Shown: positions 1 through 11,402 of the stretch, in pieces
Layout of the letters: every line of letters begins with the position of its first letter
Numbering within the stretch: position 1 is the first letter of the stretch
Source: Paracamarosporium sp. OC-R06-R3
Lineage: Eukaryota; Ascomycota; Dothideomycetes; Pleosporales; Didymosphaeriaceae
DNA length: 64,000 nucleotides
Reading direction: 5' to 3'
NCBI GenBank assembly: GCA_019828545.1
Contig: JACVRA010000064.1
Coordinates: forward strand, 186,001-250,000
Program-made: the position numbers and the translations under genes
The notes under the pieces: model-generated
Database searches by the model: none
Seen by the model: the letters and a program-made list of their open reading frames with translations, nothing else
What the model was told of the DNA's origin: nothing

Positions 1-326
1 ATACCAAGCTCGTTCATGATGTTAGTAGAAGTGCCCTTGTTCATGATACGCGCATTGGATACGTTATCCGCATCGATGTTCTTAAGCAAAAACATGATGG
101 AGCACAGAGTCATGAGATGCCAATCGATTTTCCTGAGTAGTTTCTTTTCTTCCTCGGCGGAGAGAAGAGTTCGCGCGCGCATGCGTTCAGCATCGTAACC
201 TTCGATGTGTGCGTCGGTCGCTGTATCTTCAACGATGGAACCACGTCGCGCATAATGGAAGTCATTGTCGTGGCTGGAATCGATAGCACTGGACGCAGTA
301 GCGGTCTGCTCCTTGGTCTGGCCCAT
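1..326 (-). CDS. DAL5-like MFS transporter, N-terminal part (cut by left edge)
   Basis: Reading leftwards from an ATG at 326, a frame stays open for 108 codons to the window edge, so only the N-terminus is present. The first 60 or so residues are a hydrophilic, Ser/Asp-rich cytosolic tail. They are followed by the family entry motif around residues 65-105 (RKIDWHLM, then FLLKNIDADNVSNARI, then NEL). This pattern is typical of fungal anion:cation symporters of the allantoate/nicotinate permease (Dal5/Tna1) family, which take up small organic acids or nitrogen compounds at the plasma membrane. The substrate cannot be read from this fragment. The gene is divergent from the oxygenase starting at 902. 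The family call is firm; specificity is unknown. Confidence 0.82.
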   Translation of the reverse strand, partial: MGQTKEQTATASSAIDSSHDNDFHYARRGSIVEDTATDAHIEGYDAERMRARTLLSAEEEKKLLRKIDWHLMTLCSIMFLLKNIDADNVSNARIMNKGTSTNIMNELG

Positions 327-901
327 CTCGAGGAGTTGAACAGATAGTATCAGGTACCGGAGTCTTTTCTTTCTATTTAAGACCTGGAAATTGCCAGGGC
401 TACACAAGCATCGTCTCGAGCCAACCAATACTAAACTGCGAACTCGATAACCACTCTGCCGCTTAAATCCGACTAGCCCTCAGACGGAATACTTAATCAG
501 ATTTGTGAGGTACAAAGAGTGGAAGTCTGTGAGTTAAGGCATGATATATGGACTTAGTCGCCATTCCGGTGCAACAAAAGGCTTGCTAGTCGCAAGCACG
601 CTATGCTAACCCTCCGTGACGACAGTCACTACTGATGACTTCTGATAACAGGGCCTTGATGGCCTTACAATGCGCCGATCTTTCACCAAAGTTGGATGGG
701 TAGTTACGTGCTCACGCCAAGAATCACGACAGTCCTGCATAAGCTCGCGCCAAGTTAAACAAGCACCTGCATAAGATCGAGTCGGTTGATTGAACTTATT
801 CCCGAATGCTTTGCGGGGTCGTGTATATTTAGTAGACCGAACCTACTCAATAAAATGAAGCCAGGCAGGTTGGGGCATTCTAACATTATTGAACCAATAA
901 C
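327..901. promoter_or_regulatory. Divergent intergenic promoter, transporter / oxygenase
   Basis: This 575-bp stretch separates the starts of the transporter (-) and the oxygenase (+), so it should hold both promoters. Several GATA-type cores are visible (for example near 446 and 645). They would fit nitrogen-responsive control of a DAL5-like permease, but such short motifs are common by chance. No RNA gene or repeat is seen. Confidence 0.5.
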
Positions 902-2153
902 ATGGCTACCGTCGTAGAAACCGTCAGAGCACAGACTTCTATCTTGACTTATCAACAAGCACCGGAAACAAAGTTTGAGTGTAAGAAGTATGCCAAGTGA
1001 TAAATAGTCATATACTAAATATTGTAGTGCAATGGGCAGATCTTGCGACCCTTGACCTCTCCCTCTTCGATACTCCGGACGGCAAAGAGAAGCTTGCAAA
1101 ACAACTTTCCCACGCCATCGAGAAGATTGGTAACTATGCAGACTCTCACTCCCTAAGGCTTCAACACTAACATCATTTAGGATTCTTCTACATCGTCAAC
1201 TTTGGCTTGAGCCAGGAAGCAGTCGACCGGCAGTTTGCTATCGGGAAAGAATTATTCAATCTCCCTACCTCAGAGAAGATCAAGTATCGTGCAGACCTCG
1301 AAAACGGTGGGTACAATGGCTACAAGCCGCTTGGTCTGCGCGAAGTGCGTCCCGGTGTGCAAGACAACACCGAAATATACAACATTCCCAAGTTCATTCC
1401 AGAGCTAGAGCGCTCACACCCGGAAATTATCAACAGCCACCGGGAGGAAATAGAACGGTTTGCGCGCCACATCAATGATGACGTTGTGGGAAAGTTGTTG
1501 GTTCTGCTCGCCATTATTCTGGAGTTACCTGAAGACTTTTTCCTTGAGAAGCACCGCTATGACGAGAAGAGCGATTGCCATTTGAGGTACATGAAGTACC
1601 ACAAGCGGACTCCAGAACAGAACGAGACACTTGGAAACGTTTGGGTAAAAGGGCACACAGATTTTGGGTCTTTGACACTTTTGTTCCGCCAACCTGTGGC
1701 CGCGTTACAAGTAAGTCACTGAAGATGTACAACCTTGGATTGACCTGACGTAGTTCACAGGTACGCACACCGGAAGGCGAATGGCGATACGTGAAGCCCT
1801 ACCCAGGAAGTATCACAGTGAACCTTGCCGACTCCCTCGAATTCCTCACCAACGGATTTCTAAAGAGCAGTATCCACCGAGTAGTTGCTCCGCCACCAGA
1901 CCAAGCCGATATCGATCGCCTAGGCGTACTATACTTTGTGCGTCCAGAGGATAGCGTCGTGTTGAACCCGATTCAAAGTCCGGTTTTGGAGAAACTAGGC
2001 TATACGCAGACCAAGGATGAGAGCGCTGTTGGTGTGACGGCCGGAGAATGGGTGAAGGCGAGGGTTGCAAAAGGCGTTGCAAAAGGACGCATCAGGAGCG
2101 AATTGAGCGAAGAAACTATCATTGGTGGAAAAAGCGCTAAATACTACGATTGA
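902..2153 (+). CDS. 2-oxoglutarate/Fe(II)-dependent oxygenase (isopenicillin N synthase-like)
   Basis: Four exons (902-980, 1028-1129, 1181-1710, 1761-2153) join in phase to give 367 residues. The N-terminal DIOX_N part contains the IEKIGFFYIVNFG motif. The C-terminal jelly roll carries the iron ligands: His219 and Asp221 in the GHTDFG motif and His276 in SSIHRV. Arg290 is placed to bind the 2-oxoglutarate carboxylate. The family's usual R-x-S pair reads R-L-G here, so the serine is missing. Length is normal for the family. These soluble enzymes hydroxylate, desaturate or cyclise small molecules using 2-oxoglutarate and O2. The exact substrate is not predictable. The divergent transporter could import a substrate, which is inference only. 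All introns are short with gt-ag ends. Confidence 0.9.
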
Positions 2154-2210
2154 TGCAACAATGAAAAAAAGGAGATCCACATGGTATGCAAGCTCAATGT
2201 AACAACGATC

Positions 2211-3157
2211 CTACGATAGGCTAGCCATCTTACCCAAGCCTCTACCGTTGGCCATGATCAATTTATCCTGTTGTATGTTAGAACGTGTTTTGTGCTTGAG
2301 CGTTGGCTAGGAGGACTTACAAACAGCCATTGAGGTAGAATTGGGAGAAGCCACTTGATAATGCCCGAATTTGTACCCTTGAACACCCTACCGCTCAAAC
2401 CATTGAGGACCTCACTGGCAACTTCGTTGGCGAACTTTGACACCGGCATGTTTGTAAAAGATCCTTCTTTTGCAATCTCTTTCTCGATAGGCTTGTAAAA
2501 AGAGCCCTCCGGCAACTGCTTAGGCGGCGGTGCATTGTTGCCTATGTTCGTCGCCACAGTGCCGACTATGAGGGTGACCACTTTAACATTGAGGGGTGCG
2601 AGTTCCATACGCAGAGTCTCGGAAAACTGGTTCATGGCGGCTTTGGAAGCGTTGTATTGGCCTGTTTGAATTAGCCTTTCTTTACCTGACTAAGGGAAAA
2701 TCCTGGTTCGAGAGGACTTACTTTGGAATGGCATATAGAAGACTCCAGCACCACTTCCCACGTTTACAACTGTTCCCTTAGCGTCGACTAGCATGTTCTT
2801 GAAAGCCTGAATCATCCGTATCGGGCCCCAGTAGTTCGCTTCAAAGAGATCTCTCGCTTTATCCATATCCATATCCAAAGCAGGCATGACATATTGTACA
2901 CCGGCATTGTTGATGAGTATGTCAAGCTTGCCATTGGTCTTTGCTTCGACCTCTTTAGCTGCTGCGGCAATCGATTCTGGCGATGTGACGTCAAGGGAGA
3001 GGAGGTGCACGTTGGGGAGCGCTGCGAGATCTTGCATCTTGGAAATGGATCGTGCAGTTGCGAAGACAGTGAGGCCTCGTTTTTGAAAGGCAAGAGCAAG
3101 GGCGTGCCCAATGCCGCCAGCGCTGGTGCCGGTTATGAGCACTGTTTTCGAAGACAT
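2211..3157 (-). CDS. Short-chain dehydrogenase/reductase, AYR1-like
   Basis: Three exons (3157-2722, 2661-2321, 2267-2211) give 277 residues. The Rossmann fold starts at the N-terminus with the nucleotide motif TGTSAGGIG (residues 9-17). Then come the LDVT acidic position, the NNAG motif near residue 80, a VVNVGSGAG strand carrying the catalytic serine region, and YNASKAA with the catalytic Tyr and Lys. The Tyr lies just across the first intron. This arrangement is the classical SDR type of the 1-acyldihydroxyacetone-phosphate reductase (Ayr1) group, NADPH-dependent enzymes of lipid droplets/ER or related carbonyl reductases. Ayr1 activity itself is inference. The last exon adds only 18 residues. 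The ATG at 3157 is followed at once by the Rossmann strand, which fixes the start. Confidence 0.88.
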
Positions 3158-4864
3158 GCTGTGAATTGTGTTGTCGACAATTATGTTATCAATGTAGAAA
3201 AAATCAATGTGTGCATGAGCGAAATAGCCATTCCGTGTTGTAATTTATATAGTTCCAGCATCTTGCAGAACTTGACGCTGATCCACGATAACAAGTGTCG
3301 AGCGGTATCACTGAAAGCACCGTTCGAAGTCAATAGCGCAAAATGAAACAGTTCAACGGTTCAATTGAAAAGGCCGTCTGCCTATGTTAGTGTGGATTAG
3401 GTCACCTTTATCCAGTCTGAGAATGGTAACCCAGGATCGGCCTAATGTCAGTCCGTCGTGTTTCGTCCGCAAAAAAGATGACCAGTCCTGCCTGAATTGC
3501 TATTGGACAGGGCAAGCTCTCTAAACTTTCCGAAATAGAGAGGCCTCCCTACAATCAGTTTGATTTTGAACATGCTACGCCCCTCCTACACTGTAGTATT
3601 TCATAACCCACCAAATATAGGCACATCAACAACCTCAGAGCTATGTCAATCAGGTATATGGCTTTCGGCTTTTTGATGAGGGAAAATAGATTTTGTTTTG
3701 CAAAAAAAATTCAACGCGCTCTAATCGTACCCTTTTCGTTTCATCTTCCGGTCCTCTGCGTGTTCGTTGGTACATGTCAAATTGTGCATTTCATTTATCT
3801 GCCAACAACACTTACTCCTCGTCCTTATCGACCACGTCTTCCCTTGCTCCTCGCTATTTCATAAACTTTCGCATTTTCTCCTCTAATTCAACTACGAAAC
3901 CTTAACTCCAAATCACCATATCAGATAGCACAACACAAACATGTACCTGTACAGCATTTCTTATTACTACCTCCAATTACAGACCAAGTGTTGCCCAAAT
4001 GCATTTCGCATATCAACGCAATATGTCCTGGCATTTCCAGAACAGCGACCGTCCGATATTTACATTCAAACTACCGCGTGCGGTTAAAGGAGATGTTTGT
4101 GAGATCAGACATTACATTCACACATTCTTTGAGAGAGCGCATTACACGGTACGTATCAATCCATGCGTGAACCGAACTAGCACCCAGATTTTAAGCTATA
4201 TATCATATCATAGTGATATAGCAAGCACGGGCAAGATTTTCACAACTTCACGTTCATTGTATTCCGCTCATATGCTCCCAGTCAGCCAAATGAGCTATAT
4301 CATCCGGAGGTGCGTAACCATCCATGGTAGAAAGGTGAGCATCTCCCAAATCGAAAGACGCCCGACTCACGCACACAATCAGACTCGCATTCAGAACCCT
4401 ATGCATATCTCGTTCCATGACTTTTCAATTCGTAGATCTATGATCTTCATTAACGTAAAGCAAAACACCATATGCTCGCCATGCTACTCCAACCCTTGCG
4501 TAGCCGTAGCGCGCATCCAGGCTCACAACCTCCGATAGACTGACTCAATGCGATGCATGAAAAGGAGTGGAAAAAGCCAGCCAGCACAAACTGTGCGTAT
4601 TCACATTGCTCAAGTGCAAGACGGAGCCAGGTCACGGCGTGTCTGAATGAAAAGTTGCACATCTTAACTCAGTGTATCCCGCCCAATGGCCCCCAACAAT
4701 TGCTGAAGATAAAACCAAAACGGACGCGCTTGCGCTTTTACGCTCTCGTCAAGCAGTGTGAAGATCGCCGATACAACAGAGGCGGAAGAGAGCGCAGAAA
4801 TCGTATATGTAGGAGGAAGGGTATCGATCGAGACAAGGCGAAGAAAGCTTCAGACTAAATCGTT
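3158..4864. other. Intergenic, no supported gene (possible short + strand transcript)
   Basis: This stretch lies between the dehydrogenase start and the kinase stop. From about 3710 to 3950 the + strand is pyrimidine-rich and then A/C-rich, like a fungal 5' leader. A 179-codon frame opens at 3999 and closes at 4538. Its product is basic, has no recognisable domain and no membrane segment, and may be chance. The right part probably holds the kinase 3' UTR. Confidence 0.4.
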
Positions 4865-7498
4865 CTAGTGGCTGCCGTTCTTTCGGAAAGTAAGTAGCTG
4901 AGATAGACCAGCGAGGCCGCACCCGGTCTTTAGGAAGTCATGGCTAATCAACTCCGACGCACTGGCTCTTGACTTGACGTCCACGCAAAGACACACTGAC
5001 AAGAAAGCTTTCAGCTCCTTAGACAGTTTGTCCGGCTTCTTGAGTCTGGGGGTTCCGTTGGTCGCAATGAGGTAAAGAGCCTTCAGCGGCTCCTCGTTCA
5101 AGTATGGTGGTTCGGATTCGATCATCTCAATGGCCATGATACCTAGCGACCAGATGTCTACCTTGTTACCATACTCTTTCTGTTTTACGACTTCTGGAGC
5201 CATCCAGTAGGGAGTCCCGACCATAGTCGCACGCTTGCTGCGTTGTTCTGTAAGCTTTGCACAGAAACCAAAATCCGCTATATCAAGTTAGCATGCACGA
5301 AGCCGACGCGTTTGAAGTGTGGGGAAACATACTGATTTTCACGCGGCCACGTCCATCCAGTAGGACATTGTCACTCTTGATATCACGGTGAATGATGTTC
5401 TTGCTGTGAAGATCTTCCAAACCCTTGCATGTCTGTCTCATTGTTAGCATATGCTCAAAAACGCCGGACAGGCACTTACCTCTAAGCAGATAGTAGCAAT
5501 CTGATCTTCGCTGATAGAAGGGTTGTTGTCAATAACATCTGTCAAGGCTCCACCCTCCATGAACTCCATGACCACCCAAAGTTCTGATTGCTCTTCCTGC
5601 AGGAATGCATCCAAGAAGTCGACAATGTTTGGGTGATGGCTGTCCTTCATGACAATAATCTCGTTTACGATCAACTCCTTGCGTGGCTGATTGCGCAGAT
5701 CCATTTGCTTGATAGCGACTTGAGCCCGTGGACCGTTTTCCCTGAGTAATCTCTGTGCCATCGGAGATGTCGCACCCTCGCGAATGCGCGCAACGTACAC
5801 AGAACCTGAGGCACCCTGTCCAATCTTCTTTTGCTTGTTGTACGAATCAAGCGGTTTATCCTTAGACACAACTTCGCGGAGTTTGGCCATAACTTCACTT
5901 TCAGACATGCTAGACATACGCACATCTTTGCGGGGTGTTTCTTCCTTCTTGGCAGTGAGTGCTTGTTCAGCTTTCTTCACAGCATCGTTAGCGGGGGACG
6001 CGGCAGGCTGCTTTGCTACCACGTTCAGGGGCTTGGGCGCAGCAGAACTCTGGTATTGTTTCTGTTGCGGTTGGGCTTGAGGCGGACGTGTCTGAGGCAC
6101 CTGGTTGGCCGAGTTCTGGTATTTCGAGTTCGGCTGCACAGGAGGGCGTTGTGATTGAGCCGCAGGCGCACCGTAACCATTGCCGTTTTGCTGCCGTGGG
6201 GCCGAAGGAGCCGGACGTTGAGCTTGCATCTGACGCAAAGCCGGAGGCTGTTGCTGCTGTGGGGTTCTTGGAGCACCTGGGGTGGAGGGAGCGGGACGAC
6301 TGGGATTGTACCGCGATGTTTGTCCCGACGGACTTTGTTCTCGCGAATTGTAACCGCCGCCACCAATTTCTTGTTGCGCCATGGGTACCTTCTTCTGCGG
6401 TATGGATGCATTGTAAGCAGCTAATTCTTCTCGTTCCCGTCGTTCGTACTCTTCCCTCTCTCGCGCCCTTTGCTGTTCTCGTGCTCGGGCTTCTTGTTCC
6501 ATGCGTCTTTGTTGCTCATACCGTGGATCTTGCTGCATGCTACCTTGAGGTGTCGAGTAGCCTGAGCTAGGCGGGGTGTCTTGTCGAGACAAGCTATAGC
6601 TGTCCTTCCGAGCGTAACCGTTAGGAGGAGCGGGTCGAGGAGGAGCAATGGAACTGCCGCCAGCTGCGTATCCAAGTTGTTTCTCCATACCAGCGTTGAC
6701 GGGCGGAGTAGGTGTGAGACTAGGATATTGCGCTGGGTCATCTGCGCGCTTGACTAGTTTTTCTGTATAGAACTCCAAGACCTCCAAGACGGCCTTTGGA
6801 TTCTTTGCATAGTCGTCCTTAGTGAGCGCAGAAGCAGTGAGGAGCTTCTCCCATTCCACTGGCAAACCGACGAAGGCGCCGCTCGTGGGATCGAAGCCTA
6901 CGTGTACTCTGTGAGTAAAGTTGGTGGGGTTGCTGACCCCACCCATGCTAGGGCAGCGTTGGTATATGCTGTCTATCCATGAATAAACCTCGTCATCGGT
7001 CTCTACCTTGCAAGTGATTATCTTGGTAGGACCGTCTCGGGGCGGTGATGAACCCTTGTTGGGGTTCAGTGATCTCGTAATTTCAAACGAAAGCGGTTGG
7101 GTATCTGAACGCTCCACGCCAAGCACGTCACGAAGCTGAATCGAATTTGCCACCTTGGAGGAATTTGGGCTTTTGAAGAAGGTAAGCTCGAACTCACGGA
7201 GAACGAGCCAACGATCAGCCCAGACGAACGACTTGAAAAGGCCCTCGTCTTTGACCTTGACGTTGCCCTCTTTGACCGTGGCATTTGTTGATAGGCTCTT
7301 TTCGGACTGCGTGCGCATCAGTGAGGACTGCGAGCTGTTGCCATAGCCTCCGCTGCTGTAGGCGGGAGATTGTAAGCTTAAGCCGGCCATGTTCCCGGGA
7401 AGAGTGTTGCTGGTATTGGGAGTCAGCGCGAGGCGGGGTCGATCTGTTGGGGGCCGCGGGGCGGGCCCCGGGTTCATGAATTGATCGCGTGAATACAT
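4865..7498 (-). CDS. CLA4: p21-activated kinase of the Cla4 type
   Basis: Three exons (7498-5480, 5432-5333, 5277-4865) give 843 residues. In order there is a disordered N-terminus, a PH domain (about 75-182), a CRIB/p21-binding motif (about 188-201, [13 protein letters not shown]), a long Gln/Pro-rich linker with an Arg/Glu-rich helix, and a Ser/Thr kinase domain (about 553-825). Visible kinase features are the Gly loop [10 protein letters not shown], Lys597 in [12 protein letters not shown] with Asp690, DFGFCAKL after the second intron, and the [12 protein letters not shown] activation segment. PH plus CRIB plus kinase is the Cla4 signature, as opposed to Ste20, which lacks the PH domain. 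Cla4 acts below Cdc42/Rac at the membrane to control polarity, septation and septin assembly. All catalytic residues are present. Confidence 0.96.
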
Positions 7499-9116
7499 TC
7501 TGCATGAATGTTAACTTGACAGGCCGAGGTACCCCAGCAAGGGCGTTATAAGTGCAGTCGAGCGATAATAGGGCGTCGTGTGCGAGAGCTGGAGGCAGGA
7601 GGGGCGCATGATGGCCTGAGAAGAGTGCAGGCAGCGAGGACTGGTTGGGTACTCACTTGGAGTCACGATTATGCGCACGATGGCGTACTTGTTATTACGG
7701 TATCGGACAAGGTCTGCTGTAGTGGCTGCGACGGGGTGCCCAAGGCCGCTGTGAGTGCGGGGGGCTGGACCGAGAGATGGGTGGGATGCCGTCGCCAGCG
7801 GCAGATGGGAGAGAATGAGTTGTAGCTGACTACACTCACCCCCTTGTAGAAAAGCGGTGGCTGCAGGAACCAGGGCGGAGGGGACGAGGGGCGGGTGCGG
7901 AAGGCTGCGTTGGTGGCAGTCGGTGAAGGTGGGAGCGGGCTCGAAGTCGCTGCCAGAGGGGGAGAGCTAGGTAGACGCCGTCATAGGAGGCTCGGGCGTT
8001 CCGGCGCGAGGCAGAGGTGCTCGCAGGCGTCGGACACGAGCAGAGCAGCAGAGAGGAGCGTGTTGTAGGCGCGGAAGACGTCGATGGGGCGTCGTCTTCA
8101 ATCACTAGCTTGGTCGAGTCCGCGAGCCTAAAGCAGCGGTGCGGGCAACACGTGACGCTGACACTCTTGGCTTTCAAGAAACCCACGACAGCCAATGAGT
8201 CTTGCCTTGATAGGCCAGCGGCCGAGATGAAGGATTCCGTGAGCATTTCTCGCAGCGCACCGAGCAAGACGCAGCGCGGCCGTGTTTCACGCACTAGCAC
8301 GCGCGACGCAACCGACGGCGAAAGCTTGAGCGCAGAGAGCGCCGGCGGCTCTTCCATCTCTGCCCTACTCGACGTTTCAGACGCTCGCCTGAATCAGAGA
8401 GACGCCCAACTGAAACGCCCTTGGCTTGCTCCAACCCCACCAACCGACCAGCCAACGCTCTGCCCAAACCTTGCTGTCTGTACCTCTACCCGATCATTTC
8501 CATCGCCAGGTTCCAGCGTCAGCGTCAGCATCTGCTCGACTCGACTGGCCTTCGGCAGACCCTGTGTGCTCTAGCGTGCGGCTCCACCCTCAACCACAGA
8601 TCGTTATGGCGTGTCGTTCGGGTTCCTTTCCCAGCCATCTTATCCGATCCCTTACTGCTTTGCGCCTAGACCATCAAGTACGCATACCCGCCGTCTTTCC
8701 GCGTTTCAATGCTAGCCATGTGTATCAAATGCCACGGCAGGAGAGCATGCAGCACAACGCTTGTTTCCGATGTAAGACGTCATAGGTGTAAGTGTTTGGC
8801 TGGACAGCCTTGCCGAGGTACGTACCTATAGTACACTCTTCAAGATTATTCTATGCTCCGACTGTGCCTTCTCTGTAGCTTCGAGATTCCAGGCCGAGAT
8901 TGCCAGTTACCAGCAGCCGCAAACGCCTGTATTGGCAGACGCAGCAAATCGAAAGCCATCAGCACTCACTGTCTGAGCGTGGCACACCAAAATCCCCATT
9001 CAGTGACAGTACCCGTTTGTGCCACAACCCAGGTGACTACCATCCCGAAGGGGCATCTTCCACATCTCGGGTCACCAACTACCGAACATGCCAAACGCCA
9101 GAATTGCGCAGTCTCG
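7499..9116. other. Upstream region of the Cla4 kinase
   Basis: About 1.6 kb lies between the kinase start and the antiporter stop, both on the - strand. The part at 7560-8570 is GC-rich, and overlapping long open frames on both strands there look like composition artefacts. It contains a G-quadruplex-type motif at 7873-7895. I see no coding match or RNA gene. Confidence 0.5.
7873..7895 (+). other. G-quadruplex-type motif upstream of the Cla4 kinase
   Basis: Four runs of G (3, 4, 4 and 3 long) are separated by loops of 4, 4 and 1 bases. This fits the usual four-run G-quadruplex pattern. It sits about 375 bp upstream of the kinase ATG, on the strand opposite to the gene's sense strand. Whether it folds in vivo is unknown. 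Confidence 0.55.
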
Positions 9117-10991
9117 CTACTCCACACCCCACACGCCGAGGACATCCCTTCCAGATCCTTCTAGCTCCCTGTTCTTTTTCTCCTGAAGTCTTTTGACCCT
9201 GCGGACTGAGAGACCCACACCCAGCGGCCCGAGAATCGTGCATAAGACAATGGCCCACGTTACAATGAGGAAGATGTCCGAATCCAAGCCAGCCGTGGTG
9301 TTTCCTGATGAGAACACCCCGTTTGACTCAGCTACCGAGGAGATCAGGAAACCTATCTCACCACGGGCTGTCATTGCGTAAGCTAGGATGAGGGGCGGAT
9401 GCACAGAAAACGGCTTTGGTGCAGGTTTTTCGCGGACGTTCGAACTAACACTAGGATTCTGCTGCCTTTCCTGTGCATCTGCATGTCGTGATCGCCCAGT
9501 GCTACTATCCTTTCTTCCCCATAGGTGAGGCATTGAAGGTAACTTCACTTTTGCTAATGTCTCGCTCAAAGATTCTTTCAGAGGCGCCAAAGAAAAGCGA
9601 ACAAGCCAGAGACCGCAAACGAGTTTTCCAAAGGCCATCAGGATTGTGTAGACGACGCCACGCCATACAATGGAACCTCGGAACATCCGCGTGATCGGAA
9701 TGGAAAAGCCAATGGAAGCGAAGAACAACGGCTGTAGGATCCGAGCTACAGCTTGCTGATAGTATCGCTCATAGACAGCGGTACCCGAGGTATCTTCTTC
9801 GACTTTCGGTTCTTCTTGGGATCTGTTATCCGCGTCGTGCTCTTCTTCACGGTCGTGCTCGACATCATCTTGACCACGTTGATTAGCTTCCGCTGAGGTC
9901 GCTTCTGTCTCGTGGGGCGCATCACGCTGATCTGCCTTCCGCTCTTGCAGTTTTACCGCTTTCCCTTTCGAGCGTGTCTTCTCTTTGTCTTCTTTGAGGG
10001 GATGAGGTACCTCGCTATCCCACCAGCTAATCACTGCCCCCGCAATGTACGCTGCAAACAAATTAGACGTACCAGCATAACTGGCGCCCGCAACAAGCCC
10101 TATGAGAAGACCGGTATGGAGTAAAAAGGCTGTTTGTCTTAGATGTAAAAGCTTATTGATCCGACCATCCGGATGAATCATGCGATAACGGTTCAGTAAG
10201 ATGGTCGAAGGTTTGATACAGAACCGGCATGTCAGGGGCACGATGACTGCAAATGCGACCGAGACTAGAACGGGGCGAACTATAGTGACGGCACTGATAT
10301 TACCTCCGCCTAAATTCGAGATGACTTGCACCATTACAAGTCCTACGACATCGTCCATCATCGCAGCGCTGGTTAATACCACACCCAGTCTGGTCGATGA
10401 TAGGCCACTCGATGCAAGGACGGTAAAGGTGGTACCCAGACTTGTCGAGCATAGTGCAGCGCCAGCAGCAAACGCTTGGATTGCTGTCGCTCCTAGAAGC
10501 GATTGAAGGGTATAAGACAGGCCGATTGGTACTCCGATGCCTGTAAGGGCTACAGCGGAGGACAGAACAAGGTTGGCTTTAAGGGATTTGAAGGAAGTAG
10601 ATAGCCCCCCTGCTCAAGTCAGCACTTAATTCCAATCCTGGGTCTTCCAGTTGAGCGTCAATAAACTGAGATAGAGAGCATGTATGCGGTGTGACAAGGT
10701 TTCCCCAGGGCTAGGCGGGCGTGTTTCACCTTCATATACAAGCAAGATCAGACCAAGATAGCCCAATTGGACAATAACTTGTTCGACTTCCGAGGAAAGC
10801 CACTTCGCACCGGGCGTGCCCCATGCGATGCCTATCAAGACTTGACCCAGCAGCCCACAATAAACAAGGCGGTCGAGCACAGCGTTGACGACATTCAAGA
10901 CAAGCAGAAGTGACGACTGGACAAGGATGGTGACTATAGCCGGTTCATGGTACGGAAGCGACGGAGCAGTTTCAGCGCTGTCGACACCCAT
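9117..10991 (-). CDS. Cation/proton antiporter (CPA2-like Na+/H+ exchanger fold)
   Basis: Two exons (10991-10730, 10609-9117) give 584 residues with about 11-12 hydrophobic segments. Typical exchanger features are the early WGTPGAKWLS..QLGYLGLILLVYEGG region, the ALCSTSLGTTFTVL helix, the acidic pair in MMDDVVGLV, and MTARGEIGFLIS near the C-terminus, equivalent to the RGE/G motif of CPA2 proteins. A long charged insert (about residues 230-300, rich in Glu/Asp/Arg) and another Lys/Ser-rich loop sit on the cytosolic side. Such proteins exchange K+ or Na+ for H+ at the plasma membrane or an organelle. Ion and compartment are not decidable here. I chose ATG 10991 because family similarity begins just after it (YHEPAIV). 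An in-frame ATG at 11132 would add 47 Arg/Ala-rich residues. Confidence 0.88.
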
Positions 10992-11402
10992 GATGCCGCC
11001 AGGAAGGGATGCGAGGGTTGCAGGACGAGGGAGGCGCAAATTCATGCAATTGCCCGCTCCAGGAGTCGTGCAGCGACGAAGCAGCGTTGCAAAGGCAGAC
11101 TGGACAGCAGCTTCTGCTCCTCCGAAAATCAATTCTGAGCTGGGAGTAATCTACCCACGAGGATTGGCGGACAAGGTTTGATGTCGCGGTGGTGAGCGAG
11201 CCAACGACAGGTTGACAACGGTGTTCTGCGGACCCCCGCCTCGACCCAGTCGCCTCGCGGCAGCCCCGTTTGTTTTGGCCGCCGATTCGCAACCCACCAA
11301 GCAGCAGCACCGCGCACCCAATAGACTCTCCACCCGTATTCCTACTGCATGCACCCTTTTCTACGCCCACCGAGCTCGTAGCCTCCATGTACATTGCCCG
11401 TC
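10992..11402. promoter_or_regulatory. Divergent promoter, antiporter / alpha-actinin
   Basis: About 410 bp separates the two divergent starts and should contain both promoters and leaders. The right end is pyrimidine-rich before the actinin ATG at 11403. No repeat or RNA gene is seen. Confidence 0.5.

Noticed and set aside
6013..6570. 185-codon frame antisense to the Cla4 kinase linker
   Set aside because: It is a shadow of the Gln/Pro-rich linker codons on the other strand; the sense protein is clearly Cla4.
7836..8574. Overlapping 173- and 185-codon frames upstream of Cla4
   Set aside because: They lie opposite each other in GC-rich sequence; neither has a motif or a splice structure supporting it.
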